From Rhizobium sp. CF122 (GTDB lineage Bacteria > Pseudomonadota > Alphaproteobacteria > Rhizobiales > Rhizobiaceae): 64,000 bases of DNA. Of this stretch, positions 38,155 to 50,996 are shown piece by piece. Numbering within the stretch: the first letter of the stretch is position 1; the number at the start of each line of letters is the position of its first letter. The stretch is from contig NZ_AKKA01000078.1 of assembly GCF_000282035.1 (NCBI RefSeq), forward strand, positions 1 through 64,000. Reading direction: 5' to 3'. The notes under the pieces are model-generated. The model was not told the DNA's origin. It searched no databases and saw only the letters and a program-made list of their open reading frames with translations. Made by a program: the position numbers and the translations under genes.

Positions 38155-40568
38155 CCGAGATATGTGCGGGCAAGAAGGTCGGACAGCAGTTCCAGCTCGC
38201 GTTCGAGGCGACGATAGACATCGACACTCATCGTCTCGGGCGTCATGACGGCAAGGCCGGAGTGCAGACGCATCGCTTCGCGGTAGAACGGCGACATCTG
38301 GCCGTTGACCAGTGCGTTCGGCAGTTGTTCGACCTCGCGGTGGATCTCATTCATCTGGAAGAGGATCGAACGCGGGTTGAGCGGATCGAGCGCGAGCAGA
38401 TCGGTCACAGTCAGGCGGGCGGTGTTGACGTTATAGCGACGGCGATGGGTCATGACGCTGTCGCCGATCTCGAGCAGCATGTCGAGAGCGCCGTCCGGGG
38501 CGTCCGGCCCCGACATGTGGCCGAGCAGGCGCGTCATGTGCAGGCCGCGCTCGATATGGCGGCCGAGCGAGAGGAAGCGCCAGCCGGTGAAGCGATACAT
38601 GTTTTCGTGCACGAGACCTGCGAAGCCGGCGAGCTTGCGCAGCAGGATCGTCATCGCATGGCTGGCGTCGTCGCCGGGCGAGATCGTCTCGTGGAACCGT
38701 CGCGCGGTCTTGGCGAGATCGGTGAGCGCCAGCCAGCCGTCCGGCGAGAAGCGGTCGCGGATATTGCTGGCGGAATAGACGGCGCTGTCGATGTTGCGCA
38801 GCAGTGTGTTTGGCACCGCGTCTTCGGTGTCGATGTCGACGGCCGCCAGATAGGCAGTCACGTCGGCCAGCAGCGGCTGGCTCGGATCGGCGGCTTCCGC
38901 AAAGCGGGCGTGCCAGGCGCGTAGGATGCGCAACGCGCCTTCCGCGCGTTCGATGTAGCGGCCGAGCCAGAACAGGTTGTCGGCGGCGCGGCTCGGCAAA
39001 CTGCCCGGCATGTTGCGGGTGAAGCTGCCTTCCGCCGGCAGCAGCGTATGGCGTTCAACCGGCTTGTCGCTAACGATCCACACGTCAGCGGCCGCACCGC
39101 CCGATTGCATGGCGATGGCTGAAACGTCGTCGCTGCCGCCGATGCGGGCAAAACCGCCCGGCATGATCTGCCAGCCATTGGCCGTGCGGGCGGCAAAGAC
39201 GCGCAAGGACATCGGCCGCGGCGTCAGCTTGCCGCCGATCCAGGCTGGTGTCGTCGACAGCGTCACGACTTCCTGCCCGACGAGTTTTGCGCCGTCGGAA
39301 TTCAACCAATCGCCGATCGAGTCCTTGGCGGTAGCGCGCAAGCTCGAGCCGAGCACGGATTCGCCGCTGTCGTCGAAGAAGGGTGCGCGCGAATAGGCGG
39401 GGCCGATCACCATTTTCTCGATGTTCTCGGCCACATGCTCGCGCTCATCTTTCTGACCGCACCACCAGGTCGCAATCGACGGGAGTTTCAGTTCTTCGCC
39501 AAACAGCCGGCGACAGATCGTCGGCATGAAGGCCAGCAGCGCGCGTGTTTCGATGATGCCGCTGCCGAGCGCATTGACGATTGTCACGCTTTCGGCGCGC
39601 AGCGCCTCGACGAGGCCGGGCGTACCGATATGCGAATTCTGGTTCAGTTCGAGCGGGTCGGCATAGGCTGAATCAAGGCGGCGCCATAGCACAGTGATCG
39701 GCTTGAGCCCCGAAACGGTGCGGACCATGACCTTGCCGTTGACGACGGTCAGGTCTTCGCCTTCGAGCAGCATGAAGCCGAGATAGCGGGCGATATAGGC
39801 GTGCTCGTAGTAGGTTTCGTTGGCGGGGCCGGGCGTCAGGACGGCGATACGGTCGTCGCCGCTGTGCTTCATGCCCTGCAACGAATCGCGGAACGCGCCG
39901 AAGAAGGAGGCCAGCCGGTGGACGGGCGTTTCCGCGTAGATGTCGGAGAAGGCGCGGGTCGTCGCGACGCGGTTTTCCAGCGCAAAGCCGGCGCCTGAGG
40001 GAGCCTGGGTGCGGTCGGCCAGCACCCACCAGTTGCCGTCAGGGCCGCGGCCGATCTCGAAGGCGCAGAAATGCAGATAATGGCCGCCAGCTGGAGTGAC
40101 GCCAACGAGCGGACGCTGGTACTCCGGATTGGCGGCGATGAGTGCTGGCGGCAGGACGCCGTCCTCGACGAGCCGATTCTGGCCGTAGATGTCGGCAACG
40201 ATCGCCTCAAGCAGGTCGGCGCGCTGAACGAGGCCGGCGGATACTGCCTCCCATTCGCGCGCATCGATCAGGACAGGCACATGCGAGAGGGGCCAGGAGC
40301 GCTCGGCGCTGCCGGTGCTGCCATAGGCGCGGTAAAAGACACCGGCATCCCGCAGGTAACGGTCGGCCCGGGTGAAGCGCTCGGTCAGATCCTTTTCGGG
40401 CATGCCGCTCAGATGCGCGAAGAAACGTTGCCAGACGGGCCGGATGGCGCCGTTTGTGTCGACCATTTCGTCGGCGACGCCAGGCAGAGGGGCATAACCG
40501 AGTACCGCATCGTTTCCGGTGCGGCTGCGTGGCTCTTCCCTCAGTTCTGCCGTCGGTTTTTTGCCCAT
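38151..40568 (-). CDS. Circularly permuted ATP-grasp protein fused to alpha-E domain
   Basis: An 805-aa two-part protein. Residues ~1-490 match the circularly permuted type 2 ATP-grasp family (formerly DUF404/DUF407), with ANPEYQRPLVGVTPAGG and AVLTPGPANETYYEHAYIA; such enzymes form amide or peptide bonds with ATP. Residues ~500-800 are an alpha-E (DUF403) helical domain starting SRAADNLFWLGRYIERAE. In many genomes these are separate genes; here they are fused. The neighbours are two transglutaminase-like genes on the same strand. Predicted to make or modify a peptide; substrate unknown. Confidence 0.88.
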   Translation of the reverse strand: MGKKPTAELREEPRSRTGNDAVLGYAPLPGVADEMVDTNGAIRPVWQRFFAHLSGMPEKDLTERFTRADRYLRDAGVFYRAYGSTGSAERSWPLSHVPVLIDAREWEAVSAGLVQRADLLEAIVADIYGQNRLVEDGVLPPALIAANPEYQRPLVGVTPAGGHYLHFCAFEIGRGPDGNWWVLADRTQAPSGAGFALENRVATTRAFSDIYAETPVHRLASFFGAFRDSLQGMKHSGDDRIAVLTPGPANETYYEHAYIARYLGFMLLEGEDLTVVNGKVMVRTVSGLKPITVLWRRLDSAYADPLELNQNSHIGTPGLVEALRAESVTIVNALGSGIIETRALLAFMPTICRRLFGEELKLPSIATWWCGQKDEREHVAENIEKMVIGPAYSRAPFFDDSGESVLGSSLRATAKDSIGDWLNSDGAKLVGQEVVTLSTTPAWIGGKLTPRPMSLRVFAARTANGWQIMPGGFARIGGSDDVSAIAMQSGGAAADVWIVSDKPVERHTLLPAEGSFTRNMPGSLPSRAADNLFWLGRYIERAEGALRILRAWHARFAEAADPSQPLLADVTAYLAAVDIDTEDAVPNTLLRNIDSAVYSASNIRDRFSPDGWLALTDLAKTARRFHETISPGDDASHAMTILLRKLAGFAGLVHENMYRFTGWRFLSLGRHIERGLHMTRLLGHMSGPDAPDGALDMLLEIGDSVMTHRRRYNVNTARLTVTDLLALDPLNPRSILFQMNEIHREVEQLPNALVNGQMSPFYREAMRLHSGLAVMTPETMSVDVYRRLERELELLSDLLARTYLG

Positions 40569-40581
40569 TTTGCCCTAACGT

Positions 40582-43902
<3,321 letters not shown>

Positions 43903-44012
43903 GTATTGCCTTGTCCGCTGCCGTATCGTTGACGGCATTTGCTATTCCCTGATGGCAGTGTGTGCAATGCAGCGAAAGAATGCAAGTCGGTAAGGCAAAG
44001 CCGGCTAACCCT

Positions 44013-45395
44013 TTAGGCAGCCTTCGCAAAATTCACTGAGGCTTTGAGGCCCTTTCCGTTCGCGCCGGGCTCCAGCGTCAGCGCCGCATTGAAGAGGCCC
44101 GCGATCTCCTCGACGATCGGCAGTCCGAGCCCGGCGCCCGGCGCGCCGGAATCGCTGCCACGCGAAAAACGCTGCCGGACGGCGGCAAGCTTATCGGACG
44201 GAATGCCGGGGCCATTGTCCTCGACGTCGAGGCAGACGGTGTCATCCGTCTCGGATATCCGGACGGTCACCTCTGCGCCCTTGCCTGCATAGGCGATGGC
44301 GTTTCCAGCAAGGTTGCGTAGCAGTTCGCCGATCAGCAAAGGCTCGGCACGGACGAGCGCAGGGCGGTCACCTTCGAAGCCGAGGTCGATGCCGGCCTCG
44401 GCGGCGGCCGGGATGAGCTCCCCGGTGATTTCCTGAGCGATGGCCGTCAGGTCGATCGAGGACGCGGTCAGCGCCTCCTTGGCCGTTGCGGCATCGATCT
44501 TCGCCATCAGCAGCAATTGCGCGAGGATTCGTTCGGCATGAGCAACGGCCTGATCGCCCTTCAAGGCCGATCCTTGTGCTTCGACCAATGTGCCGGCACG
44601 GGCCGATAGCGCGAGCTGCGTGCGGATGATCGCAAGCGGGGTACGCAACTGGTGGCTGGCGTTGCCGGTGAAGTTGCGAAGCGCATCGAGCGCCGATTCC
44701 AGGCGCACCATGAAGCCGTTGACCGTATCGACCAGCGGCTGCACCTCGCTTGGAACCGATTGTTCGATCGGGTGGAGATCGTCGGGGCTGCGCTCGCCAA
44801 TCGCGTCGCGCAGCTTGTAAAGCGGACGCAGCGCGACGGTGACCGAGATCCAGACGATGACGGCAGCCCCTGCGATCATCAAGGAGAGGCGGAGCGCCGA
44901 GCGGAAGAGGATGGCGCGGGCAAGCTGACGGCGGGCAATCGTGGTTTCGGCGACGGTAACGGCGAAGGGCACGGAGCGGATACCTGTCGAGGCCGAGCGC
45001 TTGAGCGTTGCGACACGGATCGGCTCGCCACGGAACGTATCATCAGCAAAGGCGGCGGTGTCACCCACGGTTTCGGCAAGGACCGGAAGCGCCTGGTAGC
45101 CGGTGATGAATTTTCCGGGCGGCCCGTCGACGCGGTAGAAGACGCGGTCCTGTGCTGCCGAGGTCAGCATCTCCAGCGCGACATAGGGGATATCGACCTC
45201 GAGCGTGCCATCTTCCGCGACGACCACGCGTTCGGCGATGGCGAGTGCCGAGCCGGCTAGCACCCGGTCCGATACGATGTTGGAGGTCTGCACGGCCTCG
45301 CGGTAGGTGTCCGCAAGCGCGACCATGCCGATGATGGCGGTCGAGATCAGCAGCCAGAACAAGAGCCTTCGTCTTAGCGAATAAGCTGTTGTCAT
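44013..45395 (-). CDS. tctE: Sensor histidine kinase, TctE type
   Basis: A 460-aa membrane sensor kinase: helix ~10-30, periplasmic domain (~30-165), helix ~170-190, HAMP-like linker, then HisKA with H-box NASHQLRTPLAIIRTQ and HATPase with NLAGNAIAYAG and VEDNGPGIPSDKL. It matches the TctE family, which governs tricarboxylate uptake. Its start overlaps the tctD stop (ATGA). The target is likely the tctCBA transporter to the right. Confidence 0.9.
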   Translation of the reverse strand: MTTAYSLRRRLLFWLLISTAIIGMVALADTYREAVQTSNIVSDRVLAGSALAIAERVVVAEDGTLEVDIPYVALEMLTSAAQDRVFYRVDGPPGKFITGYQALPVLAETVGDTAAFADDTFRGEPIRVATLKRSASTGIRSVPFAVTVAETTIARRQLARAILFRSALRLSLMIAGAAVIVWISVTVALRPLYKLRDAIGERSPDDLHPIEQSVPSEVQPLVDTVNGFMVRLESALDALRNFTGNASHQLRTPLAIIRTQLALSARAGTLVEAQGSALKGDQAVAHAERILAQLLLMAKIDAATAKEALTASSIDLTAIAQEITGELIPAAAEAGIDLGFEGDRPALVRAEPLLIGELLRNLAGNAIAYAGKGAEVTVRISETDDTVCLDVEDNGPGIPSDKLAAVRQRFSRGSDSGAPGAGLGLPIVEEIAGLFNAALTLEPGANGKGLKASVNFAKAA

Positions 45396-46069
45396 GGGGC
45401 CTCGGGCAGCTTGTCGAGATAGTAGCCGATACCGCGTGCCGTCTTCACGGTGAGGCCATAGGGCGACAGCCGCTTCCTCAAACGGCTGACATATTGCTCG
45501 ATCGCATTGGCCGAGATGTCGTCGTCGAAGGCGGTCAGCGACTGGATGATCGCTTCCTTGGCAACGACCTTTCCTGCGCGCATGAAGAGGATTTCAAGAA
45601 GGCCAAGCTCGCGGGCGGGAATGTCCAGCGGTGTCGAGCCGGCGGAGAAGGCGCGCGAATTGAGATCGAGCGAGAGGCCGCCGAAGCTGACGGTCGCCGA
45701 ATGCAGACCGGCCTGGCGGCGCAGCAGAACGCGAACGCGGGCTTCGAATTCCGAGATGTCGAAGGGCTTGATGAGGTAATCGTCGGCGCCGAGATCAAGG
45801 CCCTTGACCCGTTCTTCCGGTGCGCCCCGCGCCGTCAGGATGAGAACGGCCGACCGGTTCTGCCGGGCGCGCATGGCGCGCAGCACCTCCAGGCCGTCCA
45901 TCTCGGGCAGGTTCAGGTCGAGCACGACGAGATCGAAATTCTCGGCCGCCGTGACAGCGTTAGCAGAGGCACCGTCATGCACGACGTCGACGGCATGGCC
46001 GGTGCCGCGCAGGATGGCCGAAAGCCCGTCGGCCAGCGCGATATTGTCCTCCACCAGTAGAATGCGCAC
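45392..46069 (-). CDS. tctD: OmpR-family response regulator, TctD type
   Basis: A 225-aa regulator with an N-terminal receiver (LVEDNIALADGLSAIL, phospho-Asp in LVVLDLNLPEMDG, Lys in DYLIKPFDI) and a winged-helix DNA-binding domain ending SRLRKRLSPYGLTVKTARGIGYYL. It is the upstream partner of tctE and divergent from the binding-protein gene, so both promoters sit in an ~80-bp interval. Confidence 0.93.
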   Translation of the reverse strand: MRILLVEDNIALADGLSAILRGTGHAVDVVHDGASANAVTAAENFDLVVLDLNLPEMDGLEVLRAMRARQNRSAVLILTARGAPEERVKGLDLGADDYLIKPFDISEFEARVRVLLRRQAGLHSATVSFGGLSLDLNSRAFSAGSTPLDIPARELGLLEILFMRAGKVVAKEAIIQSLTAFDDDISANAIEQYVSRLRKRLSPYGLTVKTARGIGYYLDKLPEAP

Positions 46070-46152
46070 GGATGTTCCCTTGATTTTTGAAAAGGATACA
46101 GGGTGGGTGCGAAGATGTCATAGCGATTTTTCGGTTTTGGTGGGGGCGCCAA

Positions 46153-47271
46153 ATGGGGCTGACGCGCTGGCTTGCTGGATCGTGGCCGCTCGTGCATTGT
46201 CGTGCAATGAGGAGCGTTCTTTTCCTGTTGCTGTGTCTCTGTCCCGGCTTTGCGGCTGCGGACGAGGTGTTCTATCCCGCGCGCTCCGGCAATGCGGAGG
46301 CTCCGACGCTTGTCGTCTATTCATCGCTCGACGAGCCTCTGGCGCAGCCGATGATCCATGGGTTCCAGGGGGCGAACCCTGATGTGGCGGTCAGGTACGA
46401 AGACATGCTAACGGGGGAAATCTACGACCGCATCGTGCGCGAGACGGATTCCGGCAAGCGTACGGCGGATTTCGCCTTCTCGTCGGCAATGGACCTGCAG
46501 GTGAAGCTCTCCAACGACGGCTATGCGCAGGTGAGCAACCTGCCGATGAGCGCCCGCTGGCCGAAATGGGCCAATTGGCGCAATACCGCTTACGCGCTGA
46601 CCTTCGAGCCGGCGGTGTTCGTCTATCACAAGCCGAGCTTCGCCAGTGAGTCGCCGCCGAGTTCGCGCGCCGAATTCGTCGATTACCTCAAGCGCAAGGG
46701 CGATGCGGTGCACGGCCGGATCGGCACCTATGACATCGAGCGCTCCGGCGTCGGTTTCCTGTTCATGGCGCGCGACCAGGAGCAGTTCGGGGATATCTGG
46801 TCGGTGATCGGTGCCATGGGGGCGGCCGGCGTCAAGCTCTATTCAACGAGCTCGGCCATTCTTGAGCGCGTCTCAGACGGTCGTTTCGTTCTAGGTTACA
46901 ACATTCTCGGCTCCTACGCCGCTGATTGGGCGAAGCGTCACCCTAATGTCGGGATCGTTTTGCCAAAGGACTATACCGTCGTGATGTCGCGTATCGGCCT
47001 TGTCCCGCAGGCGGCTGGTGAGCCCGAGCTGGGACGTCGCTACCTATCCTTCTTCATGTCGAAGGAGGGGCAGACGATCATGGCGCGGGAATTGCAGATC
47101 CCGGCCGTCAGTCCCGAGGTCGCGGGGGAAAATACCGCCAATACGATGCAGGAACTCTTGGGCGCACAATTACGGCCCGTTCCCGTCAGCCCTGGATTGA
47201 TGGTCTATCTGGATCAGGTGAAGCGCGCGCGACTGATCGCGCACTGGAACGAAGTGCTGCGCACGCAATAG
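46153..47271 (+). CDS. ABC-type extracellular solute-binding protein (Fbp-like)
   Basis: A 372-aa periplasmic binding protein. The signal peptide includes MRSVLFLLLCLCPGFAAADE. The mature part follows the type 2 binding-protein pattern used by iron(III)/2-aminoethylphosphonate-type transporters: TLVVYSSLDEPLAQPMIHGF, DFAFSSAMDLQVKLSNDGYA and IGTYDIERSGVGFLFMARD. No permease or ATPase gene is adjacent; it is divergent from tctDE and followed by tctCBA. I infer it may present a ligand to the TctE sensor. The ATG at 46153 has a GTGGGGG site; starts at 46087 and 46207 remain possible. Confidence 0.83.
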   Translation: MGLTRWLAGSWPLVHCRAMRSVLFLLLCLCPGFAAADEVFYPARSGNAEAPTLVVYSSLDEPLAQPMIHGFQGANPDVAVRYEDMLTGEIYDRIVRETDSGKRTADFAFSSAMDLQVKLSNDGYAQVSNLPMSARWPKWANWRNTAYALTFEPAVFVYHKPSFASESPPSSRAEFVDYLKRKGDAVHGRIGTYDIERSGVGFLFMARDQEQFGDIWSVIGAMGAAGVKLYSTSSAILERVSDGRFVLGYNILGSYAADWAKRHPNVGIVLPKDYTVVMSRIGLVPQAAGEPELGRRYLSFFMSKEGQTIMARELQIPAVSPEVAGENTANTMQELLGAQLRPVPVSPGLMVYLDQVKRARLIAHWNEVLRTQ

Positions 47272-47291
47272 GGAGTTCCTCGCGGAATGGG

Positions 47292-47480
47292 CTACCGGAA
47301 CAGGCAGGGCCGCTGGGCGTTGGCCAGCAATTCCTGCTTGGTCGCGAAGGATCCGAAAAGCGCGAGGAGACGCTTCTCCTCTTCCTTGTCCAACCGGTGA
47401 CGGCGCGCGAAATCGCGCACGCTCCACACCTGTCGTAAGCCCTCATTTTCGATTTGCTTGGTATCGATGTGAGAACTCAT
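47292..47480 (-). CDS. Small conserved hypothetical protein
   Basis: A 62-aa charged protein with the pattern VWSVRDFARRHRLDKEEEKR then LFGSFATKQELLANA. It has no domain I can name, but I recall similar short proteins in rhizobia. The ribosome binding site is excellent (TAGGAGGATTGGGCC before the ATG). It sits convergent to the binding-protein gene. Confidence 0.72.
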   Translation of the reverse strand: MSSHIDTKQIENEGLRQVWSVRDFARRHRLDKEEEKRLLALFGSFATKQELLANAQRPCLFR

Positions 47481-47796
47481 GGCCCAATCCTCCTAGGCCT
47501 GCTTAACGCCTGGGCCGCGGACAAGTTCCATCGCGGCCGAATTCTGCGATGTCGCCCGGCCAGGACCAATTGCGGCAAAAAAGTGTCGCTATGGGGTGGA
47601 TACTTGGCCGGTGTCAGCTAAATGACAGCTTGTTGTGGTCCGTTTTGCAGAACTTCAGCTCCGTGGAGGCGGAGAGGTGAAGTTTCGGGAGGAGCTTGCC
47701 GGCCATATCGGACCTTGAAGTCCGTCTGCGGTGTCCTTCCCGATTCCATCGAGAACAACGCGCGGTTCCTCAGCCGCGCCCACGGAGGACATACTC
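47481..47796. other. Promoter region of tctCBA
   Basis: 316 bp without a gene. It contains an inverted repeat TGTCA-N6-TGACA at 47612-47627, a possible operator for TctD or another regulator, and the GGAGGA site for the GTG start of tctC. No -35/-10 pair could be chosen with confidence. Confidence 0.4.
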
Positions 47797-48741
47797 GTGA
47801 AGCATACTTTCCTTGCAACCATTTTTGCAGCTGCGATCGCGTTGCCGGCCCATGCGGCCGACTACACCATCATCGCCCCGGCCGCCCCCGGCGGCGGTTG
47901 GGATCAGACCGCCCGTTCGCTCCAGACCGTCATGCAGAAGGAAGGCATCTCAGGCAACGTTCAGGTTCAGAACGTTCCTGGCGCCGGCGGCACCATCGGT
48001 CTCGCCCAGTTCACCGGCCAGAACAACGGCAACCCGAACGCACTGATCGTTGGCGGCTACGTCATGGTCGGCGCGATACTGACCAACAAGTCGCCAGTCA
48101 CCCTCAAGGACGTCACGCCGATTGCCCGCCTCACCGGCGAATACGAGGCGATCGTCGTCCCGGCTGCGTCCGACATCAAAACGATGGCCGATCTCGTTGC
48201 CAAGCTGAAGCAGGATCCGGGCTCGGTTTCCTGGGGCGGTGGTTCGGCAGGCGGCACCGACCATATCGCAGTCGGTCTGATCGCCAAGGCTGCCGGCGTC
48301 GACCCGACGAAGATCAACTATGTCGCCTTCTCCGGCGGTGGTGAAGCTTTGGCTGCTATTCTCGGTGGGCAGGTTACCGCGGGCATTTCCGGCTACGGAG
48401 AATTCGAATCGCAGGTGAAGGCTGGGCAGCTCCGGCTTCTGGCTGTTTCCAGTGACAAGCGCATCGAGGGCGTCGACGCGCCGACGCTGAAGGAGTCGGG
48501 CCTTGACGTCGCTGTCCAGAACTGGCGCATGGTTGCTGCAGCACCTGGTCTTTCGGCCGAGCAGACGGCTGCGATCACCGCCGATTTCGACAAGCTTTCG
48601 AAGTCCGCCGGTTGGCAGGAAATCCTGAAGACCAAGGGCTGGGCTGATACCTACCTCGCCGGCGATGCTTTCAAGGCACAGCTCGACAAGGACGTTTCGG
48701 CAACCGAAACCATCCTCAAAGAGATCGGACTTGTTCAATGA
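47797..48741 (+). CDS. tctC: Tripartite tricarboxylate transporter solute-binding protein (TctC)
   Basis: A 314-aa periplasmic receptor of the tricarboxylate transporter family. Signal peptide VKHTFLATIFAAAIALPAHA; the mature protein begins ADYTIIAPAAPGGGWDQTAR, a TctC signature. Contacting loops such as VQNVPGAGGTIGLAQF and SWGGGSAGGTDHIAVG are present. GTG start at 47797 with GGAGGA 7 nt upstream; a longer ATG form would spoil the signal peptide. Confidence 0.93.
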   Translation: MKHTFLATIFAAAIALPAHAADYTIIAPAAPGGGWDQTARSLQTVMQKEGISGNVQVQNVPGAGGTIGLAQFTGQNNGNPNALIVGGYVMVGAILTNKSPVTLKDVTPIARLTGEYEAIVVPAASDIKTMADLVAKLKQDPGSVSWGGGSAGGTDHIAVGLIAKAAGVDPTKINYVAFSGGGEALAAILGGQVTAGISGYGEFESQVKAGQLRLLAVSSDKRIEGVDAPTLKESGLDVAVQNWRMVAAAPGLSAEQTAAITADFDKLSKSAGWQEILKTKGWADTYLAGDAFKAQLDKDVSATETILKEIGLVQ

Positions 48742-49229
48742 GCAGGGGTAACGAACCCTTGGCAACGAAGCGCCGCCCCGACTGGGCGGCGCTGGTCATC
48801 GCCATCTGTCTTTTCGTCGTCGCCGCCGTCATGCTTTGGGATGCCTCGCACATGCGCGCCATCGCCCAGTATGACCGTATCGGTCCGGCAACCGCACCCA
48901 AGGTCGTGGCCTTCGGGCTGATCGGTCTCGGCATCTGGACCGTTTTCGAAGCCTGGCGCAACGAGTTTCCGGAGCGGGAGCATCAGGAAGTCGCTCCTGT
49001 CATCTGGATTGTCGCCGGCCTTGCCGCGCAGATGCTGCTTCTCAAGACAGCAGGCTTTTCGATCGCAACCGGCATTCTCTTTGCGTTCACGGCGGCCGGC
49101 TTCGGACGTCGCAAACTTTGGATCTCGATCCCTGCGGGCATCGCCTTCAGCTTCGTCGTCTGGGTGATCTTCGCGAAGCTTTTGCAGCTGACCCTGCCTG
49201 CCGGGCCGTTCGAACGAATCTTTTTCTAG
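48738..49229 (+). CDS. tctB: Tripartite tricarboxylate transporter small permease (TctB)
   Basis: A 163-aa membrane protein with four hydrophobic helices, typical of TctB, the small subunit that pairs with TctA. It overlaps tctC by 4 bp (ATGA) and is followed by tctA 11 bp later. Confidence 0.9.
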   Translation: MSRGNEPLATKRRPDWAALVIAICLFVVAAVMLWDASHMRAIAQYDRIGPATAPKVVAFGLIGLGIWTVFEAWRNEFPEREHQEVAPVIWIVAGLAAQMLLLKTAGFSIATGILFAFTAAGFGRRKLWISIPAGIAFSFVVWVIFAKLLQLTLPAGPFERIFF

Positions 49230-49240
49230 GATTGGATGCG

Positions 49241-50758
49241 ATGAGCACCTTCGAATTCCTCTTCCAGGGCATCCTGGTCGCCATGCAGCCGATGAACCTG
49301 CTCTATGCGCTCGTCGGCGTTACGCTCGGCACTGCGGTTGGCGTGCTGCCGGGCATCGGCCCGGCGCTGACCGTCGCGCTTCTTCTTCCTGTCACCTACA
49401 AGCTCGACCCGGCCGGTTCGCTGATCATGTTCGCCGGCATCTACTACGGCGGCATGTATGGTGGGTCGACGACGTCCATCCTTCTCAATACACCTGGAGA
49501 AAGCGCCTCGATCGTCACCGCGCTCGAGGGCAACAAGATGGCGCGGGCCGGACGCGGTGGGCCGGCGCTCGCGACAGCCGCGATCGGCTCGTTCGTCGCG
49601 GGACTGATCGCAACGCTCGGCCTTGCTTTCATCGCTCCCTACATCGTCAAGCTTGCGCTGATTTTCGGACCGCGCGAGTATTTCGCCCTCATGGTTCTCG
49701 CCTTCGTGACCGTCTCCTCGGCTTTCGGGGATTCGGCTCTGCGGGGCCTGACGTCGCTCTTCATCGGCTTTGCGCTTGCCATGGTCGGCATCGACCAACA
49801 AACAGGACAGGCGCGTCTTACGTTTGGCGTTCCCGATCTGCTCGACGGCGTCGAGGTGACGACGCTTGCGGTCGCGATGTTTGCGATCGGCGAGACGCTT
49901 TATATCGCTGCCCAGGGCAATCGTGGTGAGGAGAAGGTCGAGGCTGTCAGGGGCTCGCTGTGGATGACGCGGCAGGATTGGGGACGCTCGTGGAAGGCTT
50001 GGCTACGCGGCACGTTGATCGGCTTCCCGATCGGCGCGATGCCGGCCGGCGGTGCCGAGATCGGTACGTTCCTCTCTTATGCTACGGAAAAGCGCCTCGC
50101 GAAGAACCCGGAAGAGTTCGGCAAGGGAGCCATCGAAGGCGTTGCCGGTCCCGAGGCTGCGAACAATGCGTCGGCGGCCGGAACGCTGGTGCCGCTGCTG
50201 ACGCTCGGCCTGCCGACCACGGCGACGGCGGCGATCATGCTCGCCGGTTTCCAGCAATACGGTTTGCAGCCGGGTCCGCTGCTGTTTGCGAACAACCCGC
50301 AAATCGTCTGGGGTCTAATTGCCAGCCTTCTGATCGCCAATGCGATGCTGCTGGTGCTCAATCTGCCGCTGATCGGTCTCTGGGTTCGCCTGCTGACGAT
50401 CCCGAAGCCATGGCTCTATGCCGGCATCCTGCTGTTTGCGACGCTCGGCACGATCGGCGCCAACCCATCGGTGTTCGAGCTCGGCATGCTGCTCGCCTTT
50501 GGCGTCCTCGGCTACATCATGCGGCTCTTCGGCTATCCGATTGCGCCTGCTGTCGTCGGCCTGATCCTTGGCCCGCTGGCCGAGCAGCAGCTGCGCCGCG
50601 CGCTCGCCATCAGCCAGGGCGATGTGACGACGTTGGTGATGTCGCCGATTGCCGCCGGATTGCTGATCGTTGCCGCGGCAGCCTTCATCATCCCGCTGAT
50701 CTTGCGGTTGCGCGGACGCGGCGAAGTTCTGTCCCAGCTTGCGGCAAACGAGGACTAA
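49241..50758 (+). CDS. tctA: Tripartite tricarboxylate transporter large permease (TctA)
   Basis: The 505-aa permease with about twelve helices. Family motifs include GVLPGIGPALTVALLLPVTY, GGMYGGSTTSILLNTPGE and PEAANNASAAGTLVPLLTLG. The ATG at 49241 gives the usual MSTFEFLFQGILVA N-terminus. It forms a functional unit with TctC and TctB. Substrate probably citrate or another carboxylate. Confidence 0.95.
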   Translation: MSTFEFLFQGILVAMQPMNLLYALVGVTLGTAVGVLPGIGPALTVALLLPVTYKLDPAGSLIMFAGIYYGGMYGGSTTSILLNTPGESASIVTALEGNKMARAGRGGPALATAAIGSFVAGLIATLGLAFIAPYIVKLALIFGPREYFALMVLAFVTVSSAFGDSALRGLTSLFIGFALAMVGIDQQTGQARLTFGVPDLLDGVEVTTLAVAMFAIGETLYIAAQGNRGEEKVEAVRGSLWMTRQDWGRSWKAWLRGTLIGFPIGAMPAGGAEIGTFLSYATEKRLAKNPEEFGKGAIEGVAGPEAANNASAAGTLVPLLTLGLPTTATAAIMLAGFQQYGLQPGPLLFANNPQIVWGLIASLLIANAMLLVLNLPLIGLWVRLLTIPKPWLYAGILLFATLGTIGANPSVFELGMLLAFGVLGYIMRLFGYPIAPAVVGLILGPLAEQQLRRALAISQGDVTTLVMSPIAAGLLIVAAAAFIIPLILRLRGRGEVLSQLAANED

Positions 50759-50789
50759 AAGAAAAAGACTGCCCGAACCCCTCAATTGC

Positions 50790-50820
50790 GGCCGGCGATG
50801 GAAACATCGCCGGCCTTTTC
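50790..50820 (+). terminator. Rho-independent terminator of tctCBA
   Basis: A perfect 11-bp stem (GGCCGGCGATG) with a GAAA loop, followed by TTTTC. Confidence 0.88.
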
Positions 50821-50996
50821 GTCTGGTGACAAGGGAGACAGGTCCTGCCTGGTTTGAGGAGCAGCTCTTTCTTCAAGCCAGCGAAGCCCGCTGATCGCGT
50901 GTTCTTGCATAGCAGGGCTGAATTTCCGTCGCTTGTGGGGCGGCCTGCGCCTCGCCACATCCGAGCTGTCAATCATAAAGCAAAGCGAGAAAGAAA

